DNA from: Pseudothermotoga_B sp051235805
Lineage (GTDB): Bacteria > Thermotogota > Thermotogae > Thermotogales > DSM-5069
Direction of reading: 5' to 3'
DNA length: 64,000 bases
NCBI RefSeq assembly: GCF_051235805.1
Contig: NZ_JBPNXV010000003.1
Span: forward strand, 1-64,000
Notes under the pieces: model-generated
The model's input: the letters and a program-made list of their open reading frames with translations, nothing else
What the model was told of the DNA's origin: nothing
Databases searched by the model: none
Translations under genes and position numbers: made by a program
Part shown: positions 56,440-64,000 of the stretch, piece by piece
Layout of the letters: each line of letters opens with the position of its first letter
Numbering within the stretch: the first letter of the stretch is position 1

Positions 56440-56556
56440 CTAAAGTGAGACAAAACCAGAGACTCTCATGTCAATAAGCCTCTGAAGTGAGAAGAGTATG
56501 GTGAAAACAATTACCAAGATCACTAAGCTTGCAACTATCAATGAGCCTTTTCTCAT
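56440..56556 (-). CDS. Small single-helix membrane ORF between hpt and recG
   Basis: 38 codons beginning MRKGSLIVASLVILVIVFTI and ending RVSGFVSL. One hydrophobic helix (about 6-23) after two basic residues, then an amphipathic tail LQRLIDMR; the shape of a small membrane protein or a bare signal anchor. The ATG overlaps the hpt stop as ATGA, the coupling used by most genes in this window, and the stop lies 20 bp before recG. It has no own Shine-Dalgarno sequence. Function unknown; spurious translation cannot be excluded. Confidence 0.55.
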   Translation of the reverse strand: MRKGSLIVASLVILVIVFTILFSLQRLIDMRVSGFVSL

Positions 56557-57065
56557 TCGATATAACCAATGTATGGCAGATTTCTGTATTTTTCTTCAAA
56601 ATCAAGACCATAACCGACTAAGAAAACGTCCTTCACCTTGAAGCCTACGAAGTCAATTGGTATACCGTGTTGGTACTTTTGCTTTTCTATCAAAGCTGCG
56701 ATCTTCAAATCTGCCGGCTTGTATTTTTTCAAATAAGATAGTATATATCGGAGCGTATTTCCGGTATCGACGATATCCTCTACAACAAGAACATACTTGC
56801 CTTGGAGCGTTTCATCAACCCAGGATTTGACCCTTATCCTGCCGGTTGACTCCGTTCCCGCATAACTTGAAACATGCACAAATGAGTAATTGACATCCAT
56901 ACCAATGTTCAGAACGAGTTCACTGAAAAAATGTACCGACCCCTTGAGAACACAAATCGCGTTGAGAGATTCTGTCTTATCTTTATAATATGACTCGATC
57001 TCTTTCGCCATTTGCTTGATCCTCTCGCGCACAGCTTTTTCGTCGAAAAGCGTCTTCAGTTGCAC
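56553..57065 (-). CDS. hpt: Hypoxanthine phosphoribosyltransferase
   Basis: 170 residues. PRPP-binding motif VLVVEDIVDTGNTL (about 92-105), flexible-loop SSYAGTESTGRI (about 66-77) and the purine-contact VGYGLDFEEKYRNLPYIG (about 149-166). Salvages hypoxanthine/guanine to IMP/GMP. Second gene of the unit starting with the metallo-beta-lactamase-fold hydrolase. Confidence 0.96.
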   Translation of the reverse strand: MQLKTLFDEKAVRERIKQMAKEIESYYKDKTESLNAICVLKGSVHFFSELVLNIGMDVNYSFVHVSSYAGTESTGRIRVKSWVDETLQGKYVLVVEDIVDTGNTLRYILSYLKKYKPADLKIAALIEKQKYQHGIPIDFVGFKVKDVFLVGYGLDFEEKYRNLPYIGYIE

Positions 57066-57078
57066 CGAATGCCTCCCT

Positions 57079-57711
57079 TCAGATACTCAATACATAGATC
57101 GTTCTATCCTGTTCTCTGATTTGTGCACCAAACTCCAAGAGATTGCTGCCTATATACTTTACATTCTCGCACAATTTCGTAAATTCTTCAACCGGTGCGA
57201 TATCGAATTTTATGTATCTAGTCTTGAAATGCATCGGTATCGCCACATGTGGTTGAAGCTGATCGAGCACCTTTTTGGCTTCGTTGGGGTCTATGGTAAA
57301 GCTTCCACCGACTGGTAAAAACAGCACATCTACAGGCTTGAGTTGATCAACCTGCGGTTGGCTTAGAACGTGGCCGAGATCACCGAGGTGCACTAATCTA
57401 AAACCTTCAATTTCAAAGACAAAAACGATGTTCTGTCCCCTCTTGACACCAGACTCAGAGTCGTGAAAGGTCTTAATCCCAGTAATTTTGGCACCTCTGA
57501 ATTCATGAAAACCTGCTTCTTTGATTACTTCGAATTTTCCCTTTATCAAGTGATGTGCGTTATGGTCGAAATGTTGGTGACTTTCGGTGATCAGATCTAC
57601 CATCACATTGGGCACCTTGTATCCAACAGAACTGTCGAAAGGATCGGTGAGGATTCGAAGCTGCGAACTCTCGATCAAGAAACACGCATGGCCAAACCAT
57701 GTGATCTTCAT
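57079..57711 (-). CDS. UPF0173 metal-dependent hydrolase (metallo-beta-lactamase fold)
   Basis: 210 residues from an ATG following AAGGGGGTGTT. Metal ligands: WFGHACFLIE (about 5-14), ESHQHFDHN (H-x-H-x-D-H, about 42-50), HLGDLGH (about 106-112) and IPMHFKTRY. Family UPF0173, single or dinuclear zinc hydrolases of undefined substrate. First gene of a unit with hpt, the small ORF and recG; extended -10 promoter upstream. Confidence 0.9.
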   Translation of the reverse strand: MKITWFGHACFLIESSQLRILTDPFDSSVGYKVPNVMVDLITESHQHFDHNAHHLIKGKFEVIKEAGFHEFRGAKITGIKTFHDSESGVKRGQNIVFVFEIEGFRLVHLGDLGHVLSQPQVDQLKPVDVLFLPVGGSFTIDPNEAKKVLDQLQPHVAIPMHFKTRYIKFDIAPVEEFTKLCENVKYIGSNLLEFGAQIREQDRTIYVLSI

Positions 57712-57744
57712 TGCAACACCCCCTTGGTTAGAGATCAAAACCAC

Positions 57745-58000
57745 TCTGCTTTATCCACAATGGATTCTTCACTCACTTGAAATACACTTAGCTGTCGATT
57801 TCACGAAAATGGCACAAGTTCGATCTTTCTCAGTTATCACTTTTTATAAATTATACCAGCTGCAGGCACAGATCTTTCAAACCACCTTGGTAGCAATCAT
57901 AAGTAACGATTGCTATACGATTTAATAACTATGGTATTTAGCATCCTTATAGTGCGTTACACCAAGAGTTATCTCACTCATCAAAATATCACAGCATCCC
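57745..58000. other. Intergenic region between two divergent promoters
   Basis: About 250 bp without a supported gene. It holds the promoter of the minus-strand hydrolase unit near 57850-57880 and ends at the dnaK promoter. AT-rich with several short TA-rich steps; no CIRCE element (TTAGCACTC-N9-GAGTGCTAA) seen. Confidence 0.5.
57850..57880 (-). promoter_or_regulatory. Promoter of the hydrolase-hpt-recG unit
   Basis: Minus strand extended -10 TGGTATAAT (TATAAT at 57850-57855) with TTGAAA (57875-57880) at a long 19-bp spacing. The start would lie about 130 bp before the gene. Confidence 0.5.
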
Positions 58001-58029
58001 TTGACAAACCGTTTGGGAGTGCATATAAT
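58001..58029 (+). promoter_or_regulatory. Consensus promoter of dnaK operon
   Basis: Perfect TTGACA (58001-58006), 17-bp spacer, perfect TATAAT (58024-58029), 29 bp before the dnaK ATG. It is the best sigma-70-type promoter in the window. Confidence 0.93.
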
Positions 58030-58058
58030 GAAATTGGAAACTCTTGGGAGGTGAAACG

Positions 58059-59834
58059 ATGAGTGAAAGAGAATACGTTGTTGGTATCGATTTGGGTACA
58101 ACAAACTCGGTAATAGCATGGATGAAACCAGATGGTTCGATCGAGGTTATACCCAACGCTGAAGGATCAAGACTAACTCCTTCAATAGTTGCCTTCACCA
58201 AAGCTGGTGAAATAATCGTGGGTGAACCAGCCAAAAGGCAGATGATTCTCAATTCTGAGAGAACAGTCAAGTCTATAAAGAGAAAGATGGGTAGTGATTA
58301 CAAAGTCAAGATCGACGACAAGCAATACACTCCTCAACAGATAAGCGCATACATTCTGCAAAAGATGAAAAAGGATGCCGAACAATATCTAAATGGAAAG
58401 ATCAAGAAGGCTGTCATCACTTGTCCTGCATATTTCAATGACGCTCAGAGACAGGCAACCAAAGAAGCTGGTCAGATCGCCGGCTTCGACGTACTCAGAA
58501 TCATAAACGAACCCACTGCAGCCGCACTCGCATACGGTCTTGACAAGAAGAAAGAACAAAAAGTCTTGGTCTACGATCTCGGTGGCGGTACCTTTGATGT
58601 CTCCATCCTCGAAATAGGCGAAGGTGTGATTCAGGTGGTAGCGACCTCTGGAAACAACCACCTTGGAGGAGACGACTTCGACCAAAGAATTGTTGACTGG
58701 ATGGCAGAGGAATTCAAAAAACAACACGGGGTAGATCTCAGAGAAGACAGACAAGCACTCCAAAGGCTCAGAGACGCAGCTGAAAAAGCGAAAATAGAGC
58801 TTTCGAGTAAGCTTGAAACTGATATTAGTCTTCCTTACATAACTGCGACTTCATCAGGTCCATTGCACCTTGAGATGAGGCTTACAAGATCTCTCTATGA
58901 GTCTCTGGTAAAAGATCTCTTCGACATGACCAAAGGACCTGTAGAAAAAGCACTGAGTGACGCAAAGCTCTCACCGAAAGACATAGATGAAGTCATTTTG
59001 GTCGGTGGCATGACTCGATCTCCAATGGTTCACAAGATCATACAAGATATCTTTGGTAAAGAACCAAATAAGAGTGTCAATCCAGATGAAGCAGTTGCAA
59101 TCGGTGCGGCGATTCAAGCGGCAATCCTTGGTGGAGAGGCAAAGGAAAAGGACATAGTTCTGGTAGACGTCACGCCACTCACACTCGGTATCGAAGTCAA
59201 AGGTGGCTTGATGGAACCTATCATACCCAGAAACACAACAATACCAGTCAAGAAAAGCAAAGTTTTCACAACTGCAGAGGATTACCAAACAGAGGTTGAA
59301 GTCAGAGTCTACCAAGGCGAACGAACGATGGCAAGAGACAACATATTCCTTGGCAGCTTCAGATTGGTGGACATACCACCGGCACCCAGAGGTGTGCCAC
59401 AAATAGAGGTAACCTTCGACATAGACAGTGATGGAATAGTCAACGTTTCAGCAAAAGATCTGGCATCTAACAAAGAACAATCAATGGTTGTGACTGGTAG
59501 GCACAAACTCAGAGAAGACGATATCAAAAAGATGATGGAAGAAGCACAAAAGTACGAAGAGCAAGACAGGAGAAAACGTGAAGAGGTCGAACTAAAGAAC
59601 AAAGCAGACGATTTGGCTTACAGTGTCAGCAAACATTTGAAGGAACATGGAGAAAAATTGCCAAGCGATCTCAAATCTAAACTGGAGGAACTTGTCAAAG
59701 ATCTCAGAGAAGCCATAAACAAAGACGACATTGCCAGAGTAAAAATGCTCTTCGACGATTTGCAGAAGGAGAGCATGAAAATAGGTCAGTACATGTACGA
59801 GAATGTCAGAAAAGAACAATCTAGTTCACAATAA
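58059..59834 (+). CDS. dnaK: Chaperone DnaK (Hsp70)
   Basis: 591 residues. GIDLGTTNSVIAWM (about 9-22), VYDLGGGTFDVSILEIGEG (about 171-189) and VILVGGMTRSPMVHKII (about 310-326) are the three Hsp70 signatures; substrate-binding domain follows at about 365-480 and a helical lid to the end, shorter than in E. coli. ATP-dependent folding with DnaJ and GrpE, neither of which is adjacent. ATG at 58059 after GGGAGGTG. Followed by hsp20 and a Clp ATPase on the same strand. Confidence 0.98.
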   Translation: MSEREYVVGIDLGTTNSVIAWMKPDGSIEVIPNAEGSRLTPSIVAFTKAGEIIVGEPAKRQMILNSERTVKSIKRKMGSDYKVKIDDKQYTPQQISAYILQKMKKDAEQYLNGKIKKAVITCPAYFNDAQRQATKEAGQIAGFDVLRIINEPTAAALAYGLDKKKEQKVLVYDLGGGTFDVSILEIGEGVIQVVATSGNNHLGGDDFDQRIVDWMAEEFKKQHGVDLREDRQALQRLRDAAEKAKIELSSKLETDISLPYITATSSGPLHLEMRLTRSLYESLVKDLFDMTKGPVEKALSDAKLSPKDIDEVILVGGMTRSPMVHKIIQDIFGKEPNKSVNPDEAVAIGAAIQAAILGGEAKEKDIVLVDVTPLTLGIEVKGGLMEPIIPRNTTIPVKKSKVFTTAEDYQTEVEVRVYQGERTMARDNIFLGSFRLVDIPPAPRGVPQIEVTFDIDSDGIVNVSAKDLASNKEQSMVVTGRHKLREDDIKKMMEEAQKYEEQDRRKREEVELKNKADDLAYSVSKHLKEHGEKLPSDLKSKLEELVKDLREAINKDDIARVKMLFDDLQKESMKIGQYMYENVRKEQSSSQ

Positions 59835-59858
59835 AAACTTTTGAGAGGAGGGGTCTTC

Positions 59859-60302
59859 ATGTTGCTCGAAAGGCGTGAGGATTTCATGAAACCATTCAGA
59901 GAGCTTCAACGTGAGATCGACAGAATCTTTGAAGACTTCTTCACTCCTGTGACTCGTAAAAGTACAGTCTATTCATACCTACCAGATATCGATGTCTACG
60001 AGACAAATGATTCCGTAGTCATCGAGGTAGAAGTCCCAGGAATGGACAAAAAAGACTTCGAAGTAAAGGTCGAAGATGGTCTCTTAAGAATCAGCGGAGA
60101 GAAGAAGCTTGAGCGAGAAAAGGAAAACAGAAACTACAAAGTTGTGGAAAGGTGTTACGGTAAATTCGAAAGAACTCTGTCGTTGCCCGAGTATGTCGAA
60201 GCCGACAAAGTCAAAGCAAAATACGAAGATGGTGTCTTGACAATAACTTTACCAAAGAAAGAAGACAAGAAAGCCAAGGTTGTAGATGTAAAAGTTGAAT
60301 GA
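59859..60302 (+). CDS. Small heat shock protein (Hsp20/alpha-crystallin)
   Basis: 147 residues. Variable N-terminal arm, alpha-crystallin domain (about 40-130; VEVPGMDKKDFEVKVEDGLL) and the C-terminal A-x-x-x-G-V-L motif seen as KYEDGVLTITLPKK. Holdase that binds unfolding proteins and hands them to DnaK. ATG follows GAGAGGAGGGG, 24 bp after dnaK. Confidence 0.96.
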   Translation: MLLERREDFMKPFRELQREIDRIFEDFFTPVTRKSTVYSYLPDIDVYETNDSVVIEVEVPGMDKKDFEVKVEDGLLRISGEKKLEREKENRNYKVVERCYGKFERTLSLPEYVEADKVKAKYEDGVLTITLPKKEDKKAKVVDVKVE

Positions 60303-60307
60303 AACTC

Positions 60308-60325
60308 GGGGCGGGCAACCGCCCC
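60308..60325 (+). terminator. Hairpin between hsp20 and clp
   Basis: GGGGCGG (60308-60314), loop GCAA, CCGCCCC (60319-60325), then TTTAATTT. The T tract is weak, so this could be an attenuator that lets part of the transcription reach clp. The clp ribosome site follows 10 bp on. Confidence 0.55.
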
Positions 60326-60346
60326 TTTAATTTGGGAGGTGATACA

Positions 60347-62575
60347 ATGATCGATTTCAAAGACTACACAGAGAGTGCTCAGCGCGTGCTTGCCTCCGTT
60401 CAAGATATACTCAGTAGGTTTTCACAGAATCAAATGTCATCTGAACACATCCTGCTGGCAATACTTGAAGACGGAGAGAACGCCGCGGTGGATATTCTGA
60501 GAAAAATAGGTGTGAGTATAGACACTCTGAGGGATGAAACCTCTTCCTTCGTCAGTAGATATGGTGTCAGGGATAGAAACATTACACAACCTGGTTCACT
60601 TGCACAAGTTTACATAACACCAGATGCGAGATATGTTCTTGAAGAAGCTCGTAAAGAGGCAAGAAGAATGGGAGATGAGAAGGTTGGCACAGATCATTTG
60701 TTGCTTGGAATGATTCTCGCTCCAAGTTCGATGACCTATAGACTTCTTTCAAGACATGGAGTTACACCAGACAAAGTCTATGAAGCCATTAGGGAACTGC
60801 GAACCAGCGGTAAAACCGCTGAAGATGAAAATGTGGATGTGCTTTTCAAATTCACCGAAGATCTCACGAAGCTGGCAAAGGATGGAAAATTGCTACCAGT
60901 AATTGGCCGTGAAAAAGAAATTCTCAGAACTGTTCAGATCTTGGGCAGAAAGTTTAAAAACAATCCTGTTTTGATCGGTGATCCTGGCGTTGGTAAAACT
61001 GCTATTGTTGAGGGACTTGCACAAAAAATCGTTGCTCAAGAAGTACCTCCTTTCCTGAAGAACAAAAAGATTCTCAAGCTTGACATGGGAAGGATCATCG
61101 CAGGCACGAAATTCAGAGGAGAGTTCGAAGAAAGGATGAAAAAGTTAATAGATGCTTTGAGGAAAAATGTAGGTCAGTACATACTTTTCATCGATGAGCT
61201 CCACACTGTGGTGGGAGCAGGCGCAGCAGAAGGAGCCGTTGATGCTGCAAACCTACTCAAACCAGAACTTGCACGTGGCGAAATGCAGGTTATAGGTGCT
61301 ACAACCCTTAATGAATACAGAAAATACGTTGAAAAAGACAAGGCGCTCGCTCGAAGATTTCAACCGATCTTAGTTCCTGAACCTTCAGTTGAGGACACCA
61401 TAGAGATACTCCGTGGCATCAAGAAGGAGTTCGAAAAGCACCACAACGTTCAAATCACAGATGATGCCCTTGTCGCCGCCGCCAAATTGAGTGCAAGGTA
61501 CATAACAGACAGATTTCTGCCTGACAAGGCAATCGATCTGATAGACGAGGCTGCCTCTGGGCTCCGTCTACAGGGTGATGGTAAGGTCGTCAATGAGAAC
61601 GAGATAGCAAAGATCGTCGAACTTTGGACGGGTATTCCTGTTTCGAGAATGCTTGAATCTGAAAGGGAAAAACTTATGAACCTTGAACAACTACTCCACA
61701 AGAGAATCATCGATCAAGAGGATGCTGTGAAAATAGTATCACAGACCATAAGAAAGGCAAGGGCAGGTTTGAAGGATCCAAAAAGACCAAACGGCGTCTT
61801 CTTGTTCTTGGGTCCGACTGGTGTTGGAAAAACAGAATTAGCTAAAGCTCTCGCTGAAGTTCTCTTTGGTAGTGAGGACGCCCTAATAAGAATCGATATG
61901 AGCGAATATACCGAGAAACACACCGTAAGCAGATTGATAGGTGCTCCACCAGGTTACGTGGGCTACGAAGAGGGCGGACAACTCACAGAACAGGTGAGAA
62001 GAAGACCATACAGCGTTGTACTGCTCGACGAAATAGAAAAGGCTCACCAAGAGGTTTTCAATGTACTGCTTCAAGTCTTTGATGATGGCAGATTAACAGA
62101 CGGCAAGGGTAACACAGTCGATTTCAAAAACACCATCATAATAATGACAAGCAATATCGCAAGTGAGCAAATACTCGACGCACTCGAAGAAGGCTTGACA
62201 GACTTAACTGGGCTCATCGAAGAAGAGATGAAAAAGTACTTTAAGCCCGAATTCATAAACAGGATCGATGCGGCAATCATTTTCAAGCCGCTCTCAATCG
62301 AACACATGAAACAGATCGTTGAACTACAACTCGAAAAAGTCTCGCAGAGAATTCAAGATCAAAAGAGAAGGATCGAGATCACCGAACAAGCAAAAGACTA
62401 CCTTGCCAGACGTGGCTACATACCAGCAATGGGTGCAAGACCATTGAAACGAGTTATAGAAAACGAAATAGAAGCTCCATTAGCAGACAAAATCATATCA
62501 GGAGAGTTTAAAGAAAACACCAAGATCCTCGTAGATGCAGACGAATATGGAATAATCTTCAAAGAGGGGCATTAA
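60347..62575 (+). CDS. Clp/Hsp100 ATPase without middle domain
   Basis: 742 residues. Clp_N repeats (about 5-145), AAA-1 with GDPGVGKTAIVEGLAQ (about 205-220) and FIDELHTVVGAG, direct junction (AIDLIDEAASGLRLQGDGKV then LWTGIPVSRML) and AAA-2 with GPTGVGKTELAKAL (about 490-503), LLDEIEKAHQEV and the C-terminal D2 small domain (GARPLKRVIENEIEAPLADK). The M-domain coiled coil of ClpB (about 100 residues) is absent, and no IGF/VGF-type ClpP loop is seen in D2 (SNIASEQILDALEEGLTDLT). So it is neither a typical ClpB nor a clear ClpC/ClpA. Follows dnaK-hsp20, suggesting disaggregase-like work. ATG at 60347 after GGGAGGTGAT. Confidence 0.92.
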   Translation: MIDFKDYTESAQRVLASVQDILSRFSQNQMSSEHILLAILEDGENAAVDILRKIGVSIDTLRDETSSFVSRYGVRDRNITQPGSLAQVYITPDARYVLEEARKEARRMGDEKVGTDHLLLGMILAPSSMTYRLLSRHGVTPDKVYEAIRELRTSGKTAEDENVDVLFKFTEDLTKLAKDGKLLPVIGREKEILRTVQILGRKFKNNPVLIGDPGVGKTAIVEGLAQKIVAQEVPPFLKNKKILKLDMGRIIAGTKFRGEFEERMKKLIDALRKNVGQYILFIDELHTVVGAGAAEGAVDAANLLKPELARGEMQVIGATTLNEYRKYVEKDKALARRFQPILVPEPSVEDTIEILRGIKKEFEKHHNVQITDDALVAAAKLSARYITDRFLPDKAIDLIDEAASGLRLQGDGKVVNENEIAKIVELWTGIPVSRMLESEREKLMNLEQLLHKRIIDQEDAVKIVSQTIRKARAGLKDPKRPNGVFLFLGPTGVGKTELAKALAEVLFGSEDALIRIDMSEYTEKHTVSRLIGAPPGYVGYEEGGQLTEQVRRRPYSVVLLDEIEKAHQEVFNVLLQVFDDGRLTDGKGNTVDFKNTIIIMTSNIASEQILDALEEGLTDLTGLIEEEMKKYFKPEFINRIDAAIIFKPLSIEHMKQIVELQLEKVSQRIQDQKRRIEITEQAKDYLARRGYIPAMGARPLKRVIENEIEAPLADKIISGEFKENTKILVDADEYGIIFKEGH

Positions 62576-62590
62576 AGCCCCTCATATTTT
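62564..62590. terminator. Shared terminator, clp / LacI-type regulator
   Basis: GAGGGGC (62564-62570), 6-nt loop, GCCCCTC (62577-62583), followed by TATTTTT on the plus strand. The stem includes the last codons of clp and touches the stop codon of the convergent regulator. Confidence 0.8.
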
Positions 62591-63586
62591 TGCCACCGAC
62601 TGTCTCTCAACAAAATGAGCTTTCAGAACGGTCTTACTGATCTTCCCACCGTGCATTATCTTGTCAAGCAACAAAGTCGCTGCGATCAAACCCATCTGTT
62701 CAGGTTCTTGCGCTACACAGGTGATTGGAGGATCAAAGATCTGGTTCCAGTATGAGTCGTCAAAAGATACAACAGAAAGATCTCTTGGCACTTTCAATCC
62801 AAAGTCCTTCACTGCCTTCAAAACACCGAGCATCATCAAATTGTTCCCAACGATCAAAGCTGTTGGCTTCTCCTCCATCGCAAAGAGCTTTCTTGCAGCT
62901 TCGTAACCACCTTCTTGAGTCGACCTACCATCGACGATCCATTTTTCTCTCACCACAATGCCAAGCTCTGAAGAGGCTTTCAGAGCGCCTGTGAGTCTCA
63001 TTCTGCCCGTGAAAGACCTTTCACGAAGCGTGACAATTCCCAAAGTTTTGTGTCCACATCTGTAAAGGTACTCTACAAGATCTCTCACGCCAGATTCGTT
63101 GTCTGTAATCACGTAACTTGTCTCTACATCTGGTACCAATCTATCGAAAAAGACAAGTGGTATCTTGCTTTCGAGTATCTTCGAATACAGCGATTTGTTA
63201 CCCCCAGAATCAACAGGTGCAGCTAAGATGCCTTCAACTCTTTGACTGACGAGCGTCTTCAGATTATCTGTTTCGTGTTGAGGGTTTTCATCGGTTGAGC
63301 ACAAAAGCAAATGATAACCAACAGGATTGAGAACCTTTTCCATCGCTCGAACGATTTGCGCAAAAAAAGGGTTGGCTATATCTGGTATCAAGACTCCCAC
63401 TATCTTAGTTTTCCCCTTTTTCAAGCCCATGGCAGCCATGTCGGGTGAATAACCCATATGCTGGGCTGTTTTTATTATCCTTTCCCTTAGTTGCTCGCTC
63501 ACCCCAGGCTTTCCGTTCAAAGCCCTTGAAACTGTCGAGGCATTCACACCAATAACTTTGGCGATATCTTTGATCTTTATCTTCAA
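62582..63586 (-). CDS. LacI-family transcriptional regulator
   Basis: 334 residues. N-terminal helix-turn-helix (KIKDIAKVIGVNASTVSRAL, about 3-22) and hinge, then a type I periplasmic-binding-like effector domain (GVLIPDIANPFFAQIVRAME, about 63-82; SVVSFDDSYWNQIF). Regulates a sugar or polyol operon; the divergent gene encodes a sugar-isomerase-like protein. TTG start after GAGGTGTGACGA. A matching AACG-N4-CGTT operator lies in the divergent promoter. Confidence 0.93.
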   Translation of the reverse strand: MKIKIKDIAKVIGVNASTVSRALNGKPGVSEQLRERIIKTAQHMGYSPDMAAMGLKKGKTKIVGVLIPDIANPFFAQIVRAMEKVLNPVGYHLLLCSTDENPQHETDNLKTLVSQRVEGILAAPVDSGGNKSLYSKILESKIPLVFFDRLVPDVETSYVITDNESGVRDLVEYLYRCGHKTLGIVTLRERSFTGRMRLTGALKASSELGIVVREKWIVDGRSTQEGGYEAARKLFAMEEKPTALIVGNNLMMLGVLKAVKDFGLKVPRDLSVVSFDDSYWNQIFDPPITCVAQEPEQMGLIAATLLLDKIMHGGKISKTVLKAHFVERQSVAKI

Positions 63587-63753
63587 TCGTCACACCTCTG
63601 TTTCATGGAAATCTTGCAAGCAGCAACCTTCTCGTTTTTATTCTACCCCATTTCCAGAACCGCTCAATCTCGATATCTCTCCCATTGAGTCCATTTTCGG
63701 CAAATAACATCTCAAATCTCTTGATTTCTCACTCTTGCGCCAAATTTCTTGGC

Positions 63754-63810
63754 TTGCTTTTTTATATTTCAAGAGTTATGCTAATTTTGGATCACGCAAA
63801 CGAATGCGTT
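63754..63810 (+). promoter_or_regulatory. Promoter and putative LacI-type operator of the sugar gene
   Basis: TTGCTT (63754-63759), 17-bp spacer, TATGCT (63777-63782), then the palindrome AACG-AATG-CGTT (63799-63810) about 10-20 bp past the start site, a position suited to blocking transcription. Binding by the adjacent regulator is an inference. Confidence 0.5.
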
Positions 63811-63836
63811 GCTGTTCTAAGAAGGAGGTGTTACTG

Positions 63837-64000
63837 TTGAAAAGAAAGGTCGGCATTCTCACCTTTTCGGACGGCAGAGAGTATGTGAACAAAGAACTCG
63901 TAGAGATAAACAAGAGCTTTGAAAGAACCCTTGCAGATGCACTCGAATCTACTGGAGAGATAGAGGTCATCACAGCAAATCGGATAATTCACAAGCCATC
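63837..64000 (+). CDS. Sugar-isomerase-like protein, N-terminal part (partial)
   Basis: Runs off the right edge; 54 codons visible from a TTG after AAGGAGGTG. KRKVGILTFSDGREYVNKEL resembles the N-terminal region of L-fucose/L-arabinose isomerase-type proteins (COG2407). With a divergent LacI regulator it is likely the first gene of a sugar-utilisation operon. Identity is tentative because active-site residues are not in the window. Confidence 0.6.
   Translation, partial: MKRKVGILTFSDGREYVNKELVEINKSFERTLADALESTGEIEVITANRIIHKP

Overview
The window reads as a chromosomal segment of a thermophilic member of the Thermotogae, most likely Pseudothermotoga or a close Thermotoga relative. The evidence is a single-cluster 60-residue ferredoxin with the Thermotoga pattern, a dnaK plus 147-residue small heat shock protein pair, a class III-sized Hcp beside a Crp-type regulator, and a rrn operon (16S-tRNAIle-tRNAAla-23S-5S) whose 23S gene carries a group I intron at the position known from Thermotoga 23S genes. 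Species level is not claimed. No CRISPR array, insertion sequence or prophage is visible; coding density is very high, with many 4-bp ATGA/GTGA overlaps and shared terminators.

Layout. 1-5.2 kb: end of a chemoreceptor, HcpR-like regulator and hcp (divergent), tRNA-Met, a cupin and a second chemoreceptor. 5.4-12.7 kb (+): metallophosphoesterase, argS, a membrane protein, purB, purA, nitroreductase, argF. 12.7-17.0 kb (-): cold shock protein, a PatB/MalY-type lyase, and a three-gene cassette of cysteine hydrolase, thioredoxin-reductase-like flavoprotein without CxxC, and RlmN-like radical SAM protein. 17.3-19.9 kb (+): fumarylacetoacetase-family protein and a dCache/HD-GYP sensor whose output domain has an out-of-frame deletion. 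20.0-25.9 kb (-): rrn operon with the intron and its LAGLIDADG gene, RNase III-type processing stems and a consensus-like promoter.

25.9-30.5 kb (-): complete branched-chain amino-acid ABC transporter livKHMGF. 30.6-31.6 kb (+): threonine aldolase. 31.7-42.2 kb (-): a run of twelve tightly packed genes, uvrB-suhB-two deoxynucleoside kinases-rodZ-like-DUF4416-rimO-pgsA-thpR-recA-recX-rny, mixing DNA repair, nucleotide salvage, translation, lipid and RNA turnover. 42.3-45.0 kb: SYLF protein, ferredoxin and dnaA. 45.0-53.9 kb (-): gpsA, trmB, TPR/coiled-coil protein, nnr, lytic transglycosylase, prepilin peptidase, TPR protein, then a flippase-like membrane protein and a glycosyltransferase. 54.0-57.7 kb: tRNA-Val (+) facing recG, a 38-residue membrane ORF, hpt and a metallo-beta-lactamase-fold hydrolase. 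58.0-62.6 kb (+): dnaK, hsp20 and a Clp ATPase lacking a middle domain. 62.6-64.0 kb: LacI-type regulator divergent from a truncated sugar-isomerase-like gene.

The most interesting items are the radical SAM/flavoprotein/cysteine hydrolase cassette, the intron whose endonuclease stop codon runs into the catalytic core, the damaged HD-GYP gene, the unannotated-looking 38-residue ORF between hpt and recG, the M-domain-less Clp ATPase linked to dnaK-hsp20, and the cold-shock mRNA predicted to start with a hairpin. All functions are from reading motifs and context; no database search was run.
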